Source: Clostridia bacterium (GTDB lineage Bacteria > Bacillota > Clostridia > Christensenellales > Borkfalkiaceae). Taken from it: a stretch of DNA of 64,000 nt. Under the pieces are notes generated by a model, which was not told where the DNA came from, ran no database searches, and saw nothing but the letters and a program-made list of their open reading frames with translations. The stretch is from positions 1 through 64,000 of the forward strand of contig JAQYLE010000017.1 in the NCBI GenBank assembly GCA_028720205.1. The letters are read 5' to 3'. Every line of letters starts with the position of its first letter. Positions within the stretch are counted from its first letter, which is position 1. A program made the position numbers and the translations under genes. Positions 42,301 through 51,431 of the stretch are shown one piece after another.

Positions 42301-44088
42301 GTGGAAAGGGAAGTTGCGCTGGAAATGAGAGGCGTTTCCAAATTTTTCGGGCAGGTCGTCGCCAATAAAAACGTAGATCTCACCGTATATAAAGGTGAGA
42401 TTTTGGCGGTTTTAGGCGAGAACGGCAGCGGAAAAACCACTCTTATGAATATGATCGCGGGGATTTATTTCCCCGACGAAGGGCAGACGTTCGTCAACGG
42501 CGAAGAGGCGGTGATCCGCTCTCCGCAGGACGCGTTTAAATACAAGATCGGCATGATTCACCAGCACTTCAAGTTGGTGGACGTGTTCGACGCGGCGCAG
42601 AACATCACGTTGGGCGTAAAAACGCCGCCCGCGCCCGCGAACGGGAAGAACGCTTTTACGCGCTTTTTTTCCAAAATAGGGCACAGGCTGCAAAGCGGCT
42701 TGTACCGTAAAAAAGAAGTTGCCGCCGAGGTGAAGAAGATCGCCGATAAGTACGGGTTTGAAATCGATCCGAAAAAGAAAATTTACGATATGTCCGTTTC
42801 CGAAAAACAGACGGTGGAAATCGTAAAAGTACTCTATCGCGGCGCGAATATTTTAATTCTGGACGAGCCTACCGCCGTGTTGACGCCGCAGGAAACGGAA
42901 AAACTGTTTTCCGTGCTGCGTAAGATGAAAGAGGACGGCAAGTCGATTGTCATCATCACGCACAAACTCAACGAAGTGTTGGCGATTTCCGATCGCGTGG
43001 CGGTGTTGAGAAAGGGCGAATCCGTAGGCACGATAGAAACGAAAGACGCCGACGAAAACAAGCTCACCGAACTTATGGTGGGTAAAAAAATATCGCTGAA
43101 CATAGAAAGAAGCGCGCCCGTCAACCCCGAAGACCGGTTGGAAATAAAAGGGTTGAATCTGAAAAACCACGAGGGCGTGAAGGTGCTGGACGACGTATCG
43201 TTCACGGCGAAATCGGGCGAAATTCTGGGCATTGCGGGCATAGCCGGCAGCGGACAGAAAGAACTTCTGGAAGCGATTGCCGGGCTTCAGACCTTGCAGA
43301 GCGGCGATATGATTTTTCATAATCCCAAAAAAGACAAGCCCGTTACGTTTTTTCATAAAACGCTGCGCCGCGTGAAGGAACTTGCCCAAGAGGGCGCGTT
43401 CCGCTACGAGAACGGCGAAACCGTGGATTTTACGGGGATGAGCGATAAGCAGATCAAAGACCTTGTAAACGAGGGGAAAGTGCTGTTTAAAGAGGACGAA
43501 ATCATCGATCTGAAAGATAAAACGCCTTTGCAGATACGCGAACTGGGCATACGCCTTTCGTTTGTGCCCGAAGACCGCCTCGGCATGGGGTTGGTGGGAA
43601 ATATGGACATTGTGGACAATATGATGCTCCGTAGTTACCGCAAGGGGAAATCGATGTTTGTAGACCGTTCGCGCCCCGGAAAACTTGCGGACGAAATTAT
43701 CGGCGAACTGGAAGTGGTTACGCCCTCGTCGCATACGCCTGTACGCAGGCTTTCGGGCGGCAACGTGCAGAAAGTGCTGGTGGGGCGCGAAATCGCCTCT
43801 GCGCCCAAAGTGCTGATGGCTGCTTACCCCGTGCGCGGACTGGACATCAATTCGTCGTATACCATTTACAACCTTTTAAACAAGCAGAAGGAGAACGGCG
43901 CGGCGGTGATTTTCGTCGGCGAAGATCTCGACGTGTTGATCGAACTTTGCGACCGTATTCTGGTGATCGGCTCGGGTAAGGTTACGGGGATTGTGGACGG
44001 CAGAACGGCGGATAAGAGCGAGATAGGCTTGCTTATGACGAAAACCAAGAAAACGGCGGAAGAAAGCGTAAAGGAGGCGGCGGTATGA
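42301..44088 (+). CDS. Nucleoside ABC transporter, double ATPase subunit (NupA/YufO type)
   Basis: A 595-residue protein with two ABC domains in tandem. Domain 1 (residues ~1-250) has Walker A GENGSGKTT, VSEKQTVEIVK and ILDEPTAVLTPQE. Domain 2 (~275-590) has the degenerate Walker A GIAGSGQKELLE, RLSGGNVQKVLVGRE and MAAYPVRGLDI, as usual for this family. Each domain carries insertions: ~35 residues around 105-140 and ~75 residues around 345-420 (rich in K, D and E), larger than typical. GTG start at 42301 with GGAGGTGGC. ATG of the next gene overlaps its stop. Confidence 0.93.
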   Translation: MEREVALEMRGVSKFFGQVVANKNVDLTVYKGEILAVLGENGSGKTTLMNMIAGIYFPDEGQTFVNGEEAVIRSPQDAFKYKIGMIHQHFKLVDVFDAAQNITLGVKTPPAPANGKNAFTRFFSKIGHRLQSGLYRKKEVAAEVKKIADKYGFEIDPKKKIYDMSVSEKQTVEIVKVLYRGANILILDEPTAVLTPQETEKLFSVLRKMKEDGKSIVIITHKLNEVLAISDRVAVLRKGESVGTIETKDADENKLTELMVGKKISLNIERSAPVNPEDRLEIKGLNLKNHEGVKVLDDVSFTAKSGEILGIAGIAGSGQKELLEAIAGLQTLQSGDMIFHNPKKDKPVTFFHKTLRRVKELAQEGAFRYENGETVDFTGMSDKQIKDLVNEGKVLFKEDEIIDLKDKTPLQIRELGIRLSFVPEDRLGMGLVGNMDIVDNMMLRSYRKGKSMFVDRSRPGKLADEIIGELEVVTPSSHTPVRRLSGGNVQKVLVGREIASAPKVLMAAYPVRGLDINSSYTIYNLLNKQKENGAAVIFVGEDLDVLIELCDRILVIGSGKVTGIVDGRTADKSEIGLLMTKTKKTAEESVKEAAV

Positions 44089-45200
44089 ATATGAAAACGG
44101 TAAATTCGGGCGAAAAAGCGGTGAAAGAGCCGTTGTTTCATATCGTAAAGCGCAATGCCGTGCCGCTGAAACAACGTATTCTGATTAAAGCGGGCGCTAT
44201 CGTCCTTTCGATGATCGTCTGCGGGCTGTTGGGCACGATTCTTACGGGAAACAGTCCGTTTACGATGTACGCGTCTTTAATTAAGGGCAATTTCGGGCAG
44301 GAATCCAAAATATGGGCGATGTTGCAGGAAACGGCGTTGCTCCTTGGTATTTCGCTTGCGCTTCTGCCGGCGTTCAAGATGAAGTTCTGGAATCTCGGCG
44401 CGGACGGGCAAGTGTTGGTGGGCGCGTTGGTTTCGGCAGGATTGATGTACAAATTGGGTGCGAAAACGGACGGCGTGCTTTTAAACTTGTTGATGCTGGT
44501 TTGCAGCGTCGGCGCGGGCGTGATCTGGGCGCTGATTCCCGCTGTTTTCAAGGCGAAATGGAAGACGAACGAAACGTTGTTTACCCTGATGATGAATTAT
44601 ATCGCCGTGGGAATTACGGGATATATGATCAATCAATGGGCAACCAGCGGATCGGGTACGATGGGCGTAATCAAATACGGATGGTTGCCCGAACTCGGCA
44701 ATAAATCGGTGCTGACGATTATCGTGGTAGCGCTTCTTACCGCGGGAATGGTAATCTATATCAAGTACAGCAAACACGGCTACGAACTTACGGTGGTGGG
44801 CGAAAGCGAAAATACGGCGCGGTACGTGGGCATCAACGTAAAGAAAGTGGTTATCCGTACCATGATTGTATCCGGCGCGATCTGCGGATTGATCGGATTG
44901 CTTCTGGCGGGAAGCATTAACCATACCATCACAAAAACGTTGGTGGACGGGCGCGGTTTCACGGCGGTGCTTGTAACCTGGCTTGCCGATTTCAACCCCT
45001 ATTACATGATCGCCACGGCGTTTCTCGTCGCGTTTTTAAAAAGCGGATCGGCGCAGGTGATTACCGATTTTAAACTGAATAACGACGCTTTTTCCGCCAT
45101 TATCACCGGCATTGTGATTTTCTTTATCATCGGTTGCCAGTTTTTTGTTCAGTATCGCCTGATATTCAACTCTAAGAAAAAAAAGAAGGGGGAAAACTGA
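44085..45200 (+). CDS. Nucleoside ABC transporter permease (NupB/YufP type)
   Basis: A 371-residue permease of the branched-chain/nucleoside ABC family with ~8-10 membrane helices. The segment MKFWNLGADGQVLVGALVS (residues ~102-120) and VVGESENTARYVGINVKKV (~238-256, the cytoplasmic EAA-like coupling region) are typical. It starts 4 bases before the ATPase stop, in an ATGA overlap. ATG at 44091 is an alternative. Forms a heterodimeric channel with the following gene. Confidence 0.93.
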   Translation: MNMKTVNSGEKAVKEPLFHIVKRNAVPLKQRILIKAGAIVLSMIVCGLLGTILTGNSPFTMYASLIKGNFGQESKIWAMLQETALLLGISLALLPAFKMKFWNLGADGQVLVGALVSAGLMYKLGAKTDGVLLNLLMLVCSVGAGVIWALIPAVFKAKWKTNETLFTLMMNYIAVGITGYMINQWATSGSGTMGVIKYGWLPELGNKSVLTIIVVALLTAGMVIYIKYSKHGYELTVVGESENTARYVGINVKKVVIRTMIVSGAICGLIGLLLAGSINHTITKTLVDGRGFTAVLVTWLADFNPYYMIATAFLVAFLKSGSAQVITDFKLNNDAFSAIITGIVIFFIIGCQFFVQYRLIFNSKKKKKGEN

Positions 45201-45201
45201 G

Positions 45202-46152
45202 ATGGTGCTTTTTACGGTTATAAGAGAATCGATTAACCTCGGAACGGCTTTTTTGTTCGGCTCTACGGGCGAGACGATAACGGAAAAATCGGGGCATCTC
45301 AATCTTGGTATTCCGGGAATTATGTGCATGGGCGCGCTGGGCGGGTGTTACGGCGTTTCGCTGTATTTGCGCGGCATGGATCCGGCGTCGATCAACGGCT
45401 TTGCTCTTTTTATTTACGCTGTGTTTTTCTCGATGCTTTTCGCTATGGCAACGGGCGCGATATACGCTTTTTTAACGGTGGCGTTGCGTTGTAATCAGAA
45501 CGTTACCGGGCTTACCGTTACTACCTTCGGCGTAGGGTGCTCCAAGTATTTTATTAAAAACGTGGATACGACCAATTTCAATTATGCCAGCGAATCGTTA
45601 AGGCAACTTTTTCCGTTTGCATCGGATATGAACGAATTCTGGCAGATCTTTTTCGGGCACGGAGCGCTTGTATATCTTTCCGTCATTGTTGCGCTGGTTA
45701 CCGCGTTCGTGTTTAAAAAGACGCGCGTGGGGCTGCACCTTCGCTCCATCGGCGAAAATCCCGCGGCTGCCGACGCGGCGGGTATCAACGTAACGAAGTA
45801 CAAATATTGCGCTATTCTTATCGGAAGCGCCATCGCGGGATTGGGCGGATTGTTTTACATCATGGACAGATTGAAGGGCACGTGGGAATACAACGTAGAC
45901 GCGATCGGCTGGCTTGCCGTGGCGTTGGTTATCTTTACGATGTGGAGGCCCGATTTAAGTATTTTAGGCTCGTTTTTCTTCGGCTTGCTTTCTGTATTAT
46001 CGGGGTACGTATCGTTTTTGCCTACGCAGATCCTCGAACTCTTCCCTTATCTGGTAACCATTGTGGTTTTAATCGTGACCAGCGTGCTGGACAGCAAGGA
46101 AAATCAGCCGCCCGCGGCGCTGGGGCTTGCCTATTTCCGGGAGGAAAGATGA
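45202..46152 (+). CDS. Nucleoside ABC transporter permease (NupC/YufQ type)
   Basis: A 316-residue second permease. It has FLFGSTGETITEKSGHLNLG (residues ~17-36, the family's ITEKSGxLNLGxxG hallmark) and the coupling loop GLHLRSIGENPAAADAAGI (~176-194). Begins 1 base after the preceding stop; last gene before the strong terminator at 46202-46243. Together with the preceding three genes it completes the uptake system. Confidence 0.94.
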   Translation: MVLFTVIRESINLGTAFLFGSTGETITEKSGHLNLGIPGIMCMGALGGCYGVSLYLRGMDPASINGFALFIYAVFFSMLFAMATGAIYAFLTVALRCNQNVTGLTVTTFGVGCSKYFIKNVDTTNFNYASESLRQLFPFASDMNEFWQIFFGHGALVYLSVIVALVTAFVFKKTRVGLHLRSIGENPAAADAAGINVTKYKYCAILIGSAIAGLGGLFYIMDRLKGTWEYNVDAIGWLAVALVIFTMWRPDLSILGSFFFGLLSVLSGYVSFLPTQILELFPYLVTIVVLIVTSVLDSKENQPPAALGLAYFREER

Positions 46153-46201
46153 TTTAATTTCTTTCTGTCCGGCAGAAAGTAAATAAAATATAACCGCCTG
46201 T

Positions 46202-46243
46202 AACCGCCGCGTTTCTCGTTGTAAAAGAAACGCGGCGGTTTTT
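46202..46243 (+). terminator. Terminator of the purine uptake operon
   Basis: AACCGCCGCGTTTCT (46202-46216) and AGAAACGCGGCGGTT (46226-46240) form a perfect 15-bp stem, then TTT. Confidence 0.9.
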
Positions 46244-46381
46244 CGCGGCGTTTGCAGCCGTTAAAATACGCTCGTCTTTTTTCGGCAAAATATTGCGCGA
46301 AAGGCGATTTTTTTCGCGGCGGCGCCTGCTATAATAAAAGGACGGAAGAGAGGACGGGACAAGCGGAGGGCAAGTCATAAC

Positions 46382-47461
46382 GTGGAAGTATATGCGGAGT
46401 ACGCGTTCGCGGAAAATTTTCTTATCGACGCCATGTTGCTGTATGTTACGTTCCGTTGCACAAGAACGCCCGCGCGCGCGTTACCCGTCGTGACGGCGTC
46501 GTCGTTCGGAGCGACGTTCGCCGTTTTATATGCGTTGATTGCCTTGCCGTACGCGCTTTCGCTCTGTATAAAAATCGCGGCGGGCGTAGCGATGTGTCTG
46601 TTGGCGCGAGGAGGTATGTTTAAAAGAGACCTACGTTTTTTTAAACGGAACAGAGCGCAGAAACTGCGCTGCGTGCGTTCTTTTTCCGTGTTCACCGCGG
46701 TGTTTTTTCTGCTTTCGGCATGTCTTTGCGGAATGTTTTACGCCATAGACGCCACGGGAAAAGCGTTGAAAGCCTGGCAGATTCCCGTCTGCGTTTTTTT
46801 TGCTTTTGCCTGCGAATCGGGAGCGAAACGTCTGTTTAAAGAACAGAAAATCGCTCGGTTTACGCGGACGTGCATTTTATATGCGGGCGACGCGGGCGAC
46901 GAAAAAGGCGCAGACGGCGCGGTCGGCGCGAGCGTTGCGGATAAAACAAACGGCGTCCGCGTCCGCGGGTTTATCGATAGCGGCAACCGCGCGGTAACGC
47001 CGGAAGGGGTACCGATATGTTTTATTCCGCCTTCGATCGCGTTGTCGCTGTTAAACGAGAACGTGCGCATGCGGGATTTCAGCGTATCCACGGTGGGCGG
47101 CGAAAAAAAAATAAAAATTTTTAAGGGGGCTGTTTTGATATATGAAGGGTGCGAAGCGCATAAAATAAAACGAGCGTATTTTTATAAGGTATACTTTTCG
47201 CCTTCCGCGCATCTTTCGGGCGACCGCGTGCTTTTGCCCGCCGATTGTCTGAACGAAACGACGGCGTCGGAACGCCATAGCGGCGGTAAAGAAGATACCG
47301 AAAACAAAAAAGGAAAAGAGGGTTTTTTAAGCGAAGCGGCGATCGGAGAGGCAAAAACACGCGGCGGAGCCGAAAACGGAGAGACGATTGAAAAAACGAA
47401 TAAAAATAACGATAATGATAACGATAAAGCGCAAGCGGAAGAGCGAGGTGAAAAACGGTGA
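46382..47461 (+). CDS. spoIIGA: Sporulation sigma-E processing peptidase SpoIIGA
   Basis: SpoIIGA is the membrane aspartic protease that activates pro-sigma-E in the mother cell after septation. The 359-residue protein has an N-terminal membrane domain of about five helices (residues ~10-145) and a cytoplasmic protease domain with the active-site motif GFIDSGN (catalytic Asp ~199). [19 protein letters not shown] is the typical start. The C-terminal ~60 residues are a charged low-complexity extension ([17 protein letters not shown]). GTG at 46382, with GGAGG 12 bases upstream. It overlaps sigE by 4 bases, the classic spoIIG operon arrangement. Confidence 0.9.
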   Translation: MEVYAEYAFAENFLIDAMLLYVTFRCTRTPARALPVVTASSFGATFAVLYALIALPYALSLCIKIAAGVAMCLLARGGMFKRDLRFFKRNRAQKLRCVRSFSVFTAVFFLLSACLCGMFYAIDATGKALKAWQIPVCVFFAFACESGAKRLFKEQKIARFTRTCILYAGDAGDEKGADGAVGASVADKTNGVRVRGFIDSGNRAVTPEGVPICFIPPSIALSLLNENVRMRDFSVSTVGGEKKIKIFKGAVLIYEGCEAHKIKRAYFYKVYFSPSAHLSGDRVLLPADCLNETTASERHSGGKEDTENKKGKEGFLSEAAIGEAKTRGGAENGETIEKTNKNNDNDNDKAQAEERGEKR

Positions 47462-48171
47462 AATTCATAGAGGTATTACGGAGTTTTTTACATAAGATCG
47501 ACGCGGAAGACGCGGTGGATTACGTATGCGGCACGGAGGCGTTGCCTCTTCCCTTTTCCCCGCAGGAAGAAAAGGAAATGCTGGATAAACTGGAACGCGG
47601 CGAAAAAGAAGAAGCGGATAAAATCAAGGGAGAACTGATAAAGCACAATTTAAGGCTTGTGGTATATATCGCCCGAAAATTCGACAATACGGGCGTAGAC
47701 GGCGACGACCTCGTTTCCATCGGCACGATAGGGCTGATCAAGGCGATCAATTCCTTCCGTGCGGATAAAAACATAAAACTGGCAACGTACGCTTCGCGTT
47801 GTATCGAAAACGAAATATTGATGTATCTGCGCCGGACGGCGCGACTCAAAAGCGAAATTTCGTTCGACGAACCGCTCAATACCGATTTCGAGGGAAACGA
47901 ATTGTTGCTCTCCGACGTGCTCGGCACCAGCGCGGAAACGGTATACGGCGGCGTGGAAGACCGCGCGGAAAAAGAACTTTTAAAAGACGCGCTGACAAAA
48001 CTTTCCGAAAGGGAGAGAAAAATTATGTTTTTGCGGTTCGGGCTGTCGGGCGGCGAAGAGATGACGCAGAAAGACGTAGCGGATCTCCTCGGCATCTCGC
48101 AAAGTTATATTTCCCGTCTGGAAAAAAAGATTATTCAGCGTTTGAAAAAAGAAATTACAAAAATGGTGTAG
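47458..48171 (+). CDS. sigE: RNA polymerase sporulation sigma factor sigma-E
   Basis: Mother-cell sigma factor of early sporulation. The 237-residue protein has a ~28-residue pro-sequence ([18 protein letters not shown]...), region 2 with [19 protein letters not shown] and [20 protein letters not shown] (residues ~105-140), [21 protein letters not shown] in region 3 and region 4 [27 protein letters not shown] (DNA-binding helix-turn-helix), quoted in part. The sequence is close to the Bacillus/Clostridium sigma-E pattern throughout and looks intact. GTG start overlapping spoIIGA. Confidence 0.95.
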   Translation: MKFIEVLRSFLHKIDAEDAVDYVCGTEALPLPFSPQEEKEMLDKLERGEKEEADKIKGELIKHNLRLVVYIARKFDNTGVDGDDLVSIGTIGLIKAINSFRADKNIKLATYASRCIENEILMYLRRTARLKSEISFDEPLNTDFEGNELLLSDVLGTSAETVYGGVEDRAEKELLKDALTKLSERERKIMFLRFGLSGGEEMTQKDVADLLGISQSYISRLEKKIIQRLKKEITKMV

Positions 48172-48351
48172 GTAAAAACCATTCCGGCAAGTACAAGCAT
48201 AAAATATTACGTCAACCCCGCGCCGAACGCGATACAAAAACAACGATCGGCGCGGATTTTTCCGCCTGGCAAAGGTTTCTGCCGTTTTTCAATAAAAAGA
48301 GCGCGCCGACGATAAAGTTAAACGAAAATAATCAAAAATAAAAGAAAACAG

Positions 48352-48380
48352 TTGAACGCCCGGCGGATTTATGCTATAAT
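48352..48380 (+). promoter_or_regulatory. Sigma-A promoter of rfbB
   Basis: TTGAAC, 17 bases, TATAAT with TGC before the -10. The tandem repeat at 48382-48419 begins 2 bases downstream and spans the predicted start point. Confidence 0.8.
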
Positions 48381-48381
48381 A

Positions 48382-48419
48382 TTAAGTAGTCGGCATACGG
48401 TTAAGTAGTCGGCATACGG
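48382..48419 (+). repeat. Tandem 19-bp direct repeat at the rfbB transcription start
   Basis: TTAAGTAGTCGGCATACGG occurs twice back to back (48382-48400, 48401-48419) with no mismatch, immediately after the -10 box. The gap 48172-48480 otherwise contains only this promoter and a ~60-base leader. Confidence 0.85.
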
Positions 48420-48480
48420 CGCAAACAAGCGGAACGGCGGATAGGAAAATCAGAAAAAAACGGTTTTTCAAAGGAGCGAA

Positions 48481-49512
48481 ATGAAAAAATCAAAAACGAT
48501 TTTAGTAACGGGCGGAGCGGGGTTTATCGGCTCCAACTTTGTTTATTATCTGTTGAAAACGCACCCGGAAGAAAAGATCGTGTGCGTGGATTGTCTTACG
48601 TATGCGGGAAATTTGTCCACGTTAAAAGAGGCGTTGCAAAACAAAAATTTCGTCTTTTATAAAACCAATATCTGCAACCGTAAGGGCATATATGAAATTT
48701 TCGAAGCGGAAAAGCCGGATATCGTGGTAAATTTTGCGGCGGAAAGCCATGTTGACCGCTCCATCGAAACGCCGGAAATTTTTCTTCAAACCAACGTGCT
48801 CGGCACGCAGGTGATGATGGACGCCTGCCGGACGTACGGCGTTGAACGATTTCATCAGGTTTCAACCGACGAAGTATACGGCGATTTGCCGCTCGATCGG
48901 CCCGATCTGTTCTTTACGGAAGAAACGCCGATCCGCGCTTCTTCTCCGTACAGCGCAAGCAAGGCTTCCGCCGATTTATTGGCGCAGGCGTATTACAGAA
49001 CGTACAATTTACCCGTTACCGTTTCCCGCTGTTCGAATAATTACGGGCCGTATCATTTTCCCGAAAAACTTATTCCGCTTACGATCGCCAACTGTCTGAA
49101 CGATCGGCCGTTACCCGTATACGGCGAAGGAAAAAACGTACGCGATTGGTTGTACGTGGAAGACCACTGCCGTGCGATCGATCTGATTATACGAAAGGGG
49201 CGCGTCGGCGAGGTGTATAACGTAGGCGGGCATAACGAGATGCGCAATATCGATATAGTAAAACTGATCTGCGACTATCTGGGCAAGCCGTATAGTTTAA
49301 TCAGGCACGTGGCGGACAGAAAGGGGCACGATATGCGTTATGCGATCGATCCTGCGAAAATTCATAACGAACTCGGCTGGCTGCCCGAAACGAAGTTTGC
49401 GGACGGGATACGAAAGACGATAGAATGGTATTTAACTAACCGTGAATGGTGGGAAACGATTATAAGCGGCGAATACCGCGATTATTACGAAAAAATGTAT
49501 AAAAACAGATAA
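48481..49512 (+). CDS. rfbB: dTDP-glucose 4,6-dehydratase
   Basis: Converts dTDP-glucose to dTDP-4-keto-6-deoxyglucose, the committing step to dTDP-rhamnose and other deoxysugars. The 343-residue SDR-type enzyme has NAD loop VTGGAGFIGSNF (residues ~9-20), SHVDRSIETPEIFLQTNVLG, the catalytic STDEVYGDL and YSASKASADLL (Tyr-x3-Lys), and SNNYGPYHFPEKLIP. The length is standard. rfbA, rfbC and rfbD are not in the window. It probably supplies sugar nucleotides to the polysaccharide locus 7 kb downstream. Confidence 0.95.
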   Translation: MKKSKTILVTGGAGFIGSNFVYYLLKTHPEEKIVCVDCLTYAGNLSTLKEALQNKNFVFYKTNICNRKGIYEIFEAEKPDIVVNFAAESHVDRSIETPEIFLQTNVLGTQVMMDACRTYGVERFHQVSTDEVYGDLPLDRPDLFFTEETPIRASSPYSASKASADLLAQAYYRTYNLPVTVSRCSNNYGPYHFPEKLIPLTIANCLNDRPLPVYGEGKNVRDWLYVEDHCRAIDLIIRKGRVGEVYNVGGHNEMRNIDIVKLICDYLGKPYSLIRHVADRKGHDMRYAIDPAKIHNELGWLPETKFADGIRKTIEWYLTNREWWETIISGEYRDYYEKMYKNR

Positions 49513-49551
49513 ATATTCTTATTTTTTACGAGGCAACAGGAGGACGGATTT

Positions 49552-50031
49552 ATGGATAAAATTTTATCGTTGCTTGAAAACGACGCGAAATTAACGCCCG
49601 AACAACTTGCCGCCATGCTTTCCAAAGAAGTGGGCGAGATACGCGATATTGTGGAAAATTACGAAAAAGAGGGCGTTATTTTAGGGTATAAATCCATCAT
49701 CGATTGGGATAAGACGGACCGGGAATTCGTAAACGCTTTAATCGAAGTGAAAGTAGTGCCGCAAAAGGACAAAGGCTTCGATTACATCGCCAAAAAAATT
49801 TACAACTATCCCGAGGTGCAGTCGCTGTATCTGATGTCGGGTGGATTCGATTTTGCGATTATGCTGGAAGGAAAAACGATGAAGGAAGTGGCTTTTTTTG
49901 TGGCGCAGAAACTTGCCACGATCGACGGAATTTCCGCGACGGCGACGCATTTCGTTCTTAAAAAGTACAAGGATAAAGGCGTTATTTATAAAAGCGACGA
50001 AGGCGATCCGCGCAACGATCTGATGTTATAA
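49552..50031 (+). CDS. Lrp/AsnC-family transcriptional regulator
   Basis: A 159-residue regulator with an N-terminal winged helix-turn-helix (residues ~1-50, MDKILSLLENDAKLTPEQLA) and a C-terminal RAM ligand-binding domain (~65-145, ALIEVKVVPQKDKGFDYIAK, SLYLMSGGFDFAIMLEGK). Family members sense amino acids. It is 15 bases from an aminotransferase gene and probably controls or is controlled with it. Ribosome site CAGGAGGACGG. Confidence 0.92.
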   Translation: MDKILSLLENDAKLTPEQLAAMLSKEVGEIRDIVENYEKEGVILGYKSIIDWDKTDREFVNALIEVKVVPQKDKGFDYIAKKIYNYPEVQSLYLMSGGFDFAIMLEGKTMKEVAFFVAQKLATIDGISATATHFVLKKYKDKGVIYKSDEGDPRNDLML

Positions 50032-50046
50032 CGGGCGGAAAGAGGC

Positions 50047-51216
50047 ATGATAGATTATAATTCGGTCATTCCCGAAAAAATCAGGGAAATAAAACCTTCC
50101 GGCATCAGGAAGTTTTTCGATATGGTGTCCACGATGAAAGGGGTGATCTCGCTTACGGTGGGACAGCCCGATTTCGTCACGCCCTGGCATATCCGCGAAG
50201 CGGCGATTGCCAGTTTGGTGGACGGCAAAACGTATTATACTTCCAACGCGGGCATGCAGGAGATCAGAAACGAAATTTCCTTGTATCTTTCGCGGCGTTT
50301 TTCGCTTGAATATACGCCGCGGGAAACGTTTGTTACGGTGGGCGGAAGCGAAGCGATCGACGTGGCGATGCGCGCGGTGCTGGCCCCCGGCGACGAGGTG
50401 ATTTTACCTCAGCCCGCCTTCGTCTGCTACGAGCCGATCGCTCAACTGTGCGGCGCGCGCGTGATAAAGATACCTACGAAAGAAGAAAACGCGTTTAAAC
50501 TGACGGCGGAAGAGTTGAAGAAAAACATCACGCCGAAAACCAAGTTGCTCGTGTTGCCTTACCCCAATAATCCCACGGGCGCGATTATGGAAAAGGCGGA
50601 ACTGGAAGAAATCGCCCGCGTGTTACGCGGAACGAATATCATGGTGCTTTCCGACGAGATTTATGCGGAACTCACTTACGCCGCGCCGCACGTTTCGATC
50701 GCTTCGCTCGACGGGATGAAAGAACGCACGATTCTGGTCAGCGGCTTTTCGAAGGCGTACGCAATGACGGGCTGGCGGCTCGGTTACGTCTGCGCGCCGG
50801 AGGCGGTGACGAAACAGATGTTGAAAATTCATCAGTACGCGATTATGTGCGCGCCCACCGTTTCGCAATTCGCCGCGGCGGAGGCGCTGAAAAACGGCGA
50901 CGTCGATATCGAATACATGAAGAGCGAATACGATTGCCGCCGCAAATTCATCGTGGACGGACTGAATAAAATCGGCTTGCACTGTTTTGAACCGAAAGGG
51001 GCGTTTTACGTATTTCCCCGCGTGAAAGATACGGGGTTAACAAGCGAAGCATTTGCGGAGAGGTTGCTTTCGGAATATAAAGTTGCGGTAGTGCCGGGCA
51101 CGGCGTTCGGCGATTGCGGCGAAGGGTACGTGCGCATATCGTACGCTTATTCCGTCGAACATATCCAGACGGCGCTTATCCGTATGGCCGAGTTTTTGGC
51201 GGGCTTGAAAAAATAA
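50047..51216 (+). CDS. Class I/II pyridoxal-phosphate aminotransferase
   Basis: A 389-residue fold-type I aminotransferase of the aspartate/aromatic aminotransferase group. Signatures: ISLTVGQPDFVTP (substrate region), YPNNPTGA (residues ~177-184), SDEIYAEL, and SGFSKAYAMTGWRLGY (~236-251), whose lysine binds PLP. Substrate specificity cannot be told. It is paired with an upstream Lrp-type regulator. Ends before the terminator at 51299-51350. Confidence 0.93.
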   Translation: MIDYNSVIPEKIREIKPSGIRKFFDMVSTMKGVISLTVGQPDFVTPWHIREAAIASLVDGKTYYTSNAGMQEIRNEISLYLSRRFSLEYTPRETFVTVGGSEAIDVAMRAVLAPGDEVILPQPAFVCYEPIAQLCGARVIKIPTKEENAFKLTAEELKKNITPKTKLLVLPYPNNPTGAIMEKAELEEIARVLRGTNIMVLSDEIYAELTYAAPHVSIASLDGMKERTILVSGFSKAYAMTGWRLGYVCAPEAVTKQMLKIHQYAIMCAPTVSQFAAAEALKNGDVDIEYMKSEYDCRRKFIVDGLNKIGLHCFEPKGAFYVFPRVKDTGLTSEAFAERLLSEYKVAVVPGTAFGDCGEGYVRISYAYSVEHIQTALIRMAEFLAGLKK

Positions 51217-51298
51217 ACATAAAAAAGAACGTCGGCATTCAGATTTTGCGGCTAAGAAAAGCCGTAAAAATGTAAAAAAGCGCAAAAATATACAAAAA

Positions 51299-51350
51299 AG
51301 AACGGAACGAACGAGGAAAAAATTTTTCGTTTCCGTTCTTTCTTTATTTT
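51299..51350 (+). terminator. Terminator after the aminotransferase
   Basis: AGAACGGAACGA pairs with TCGTTTCCGTTCT (one bulged T) around GGAAAAAATTTT, followed by TTCTTTATTTTTT. Confidence 0.8.
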
Positions 51351-51431
51351 TTGCGGCATATATTAGCATACAAAGCCATAACAAAGAGGCCGTGAAACAG
51401 AAAAACGGCAGGGAAAAAGGAGGCGTGTACC

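Noticed and set aside
48382-48419. CRISPR array
   Set aside because: Only two adjoining copies with no spacer; no cas genes in the window.
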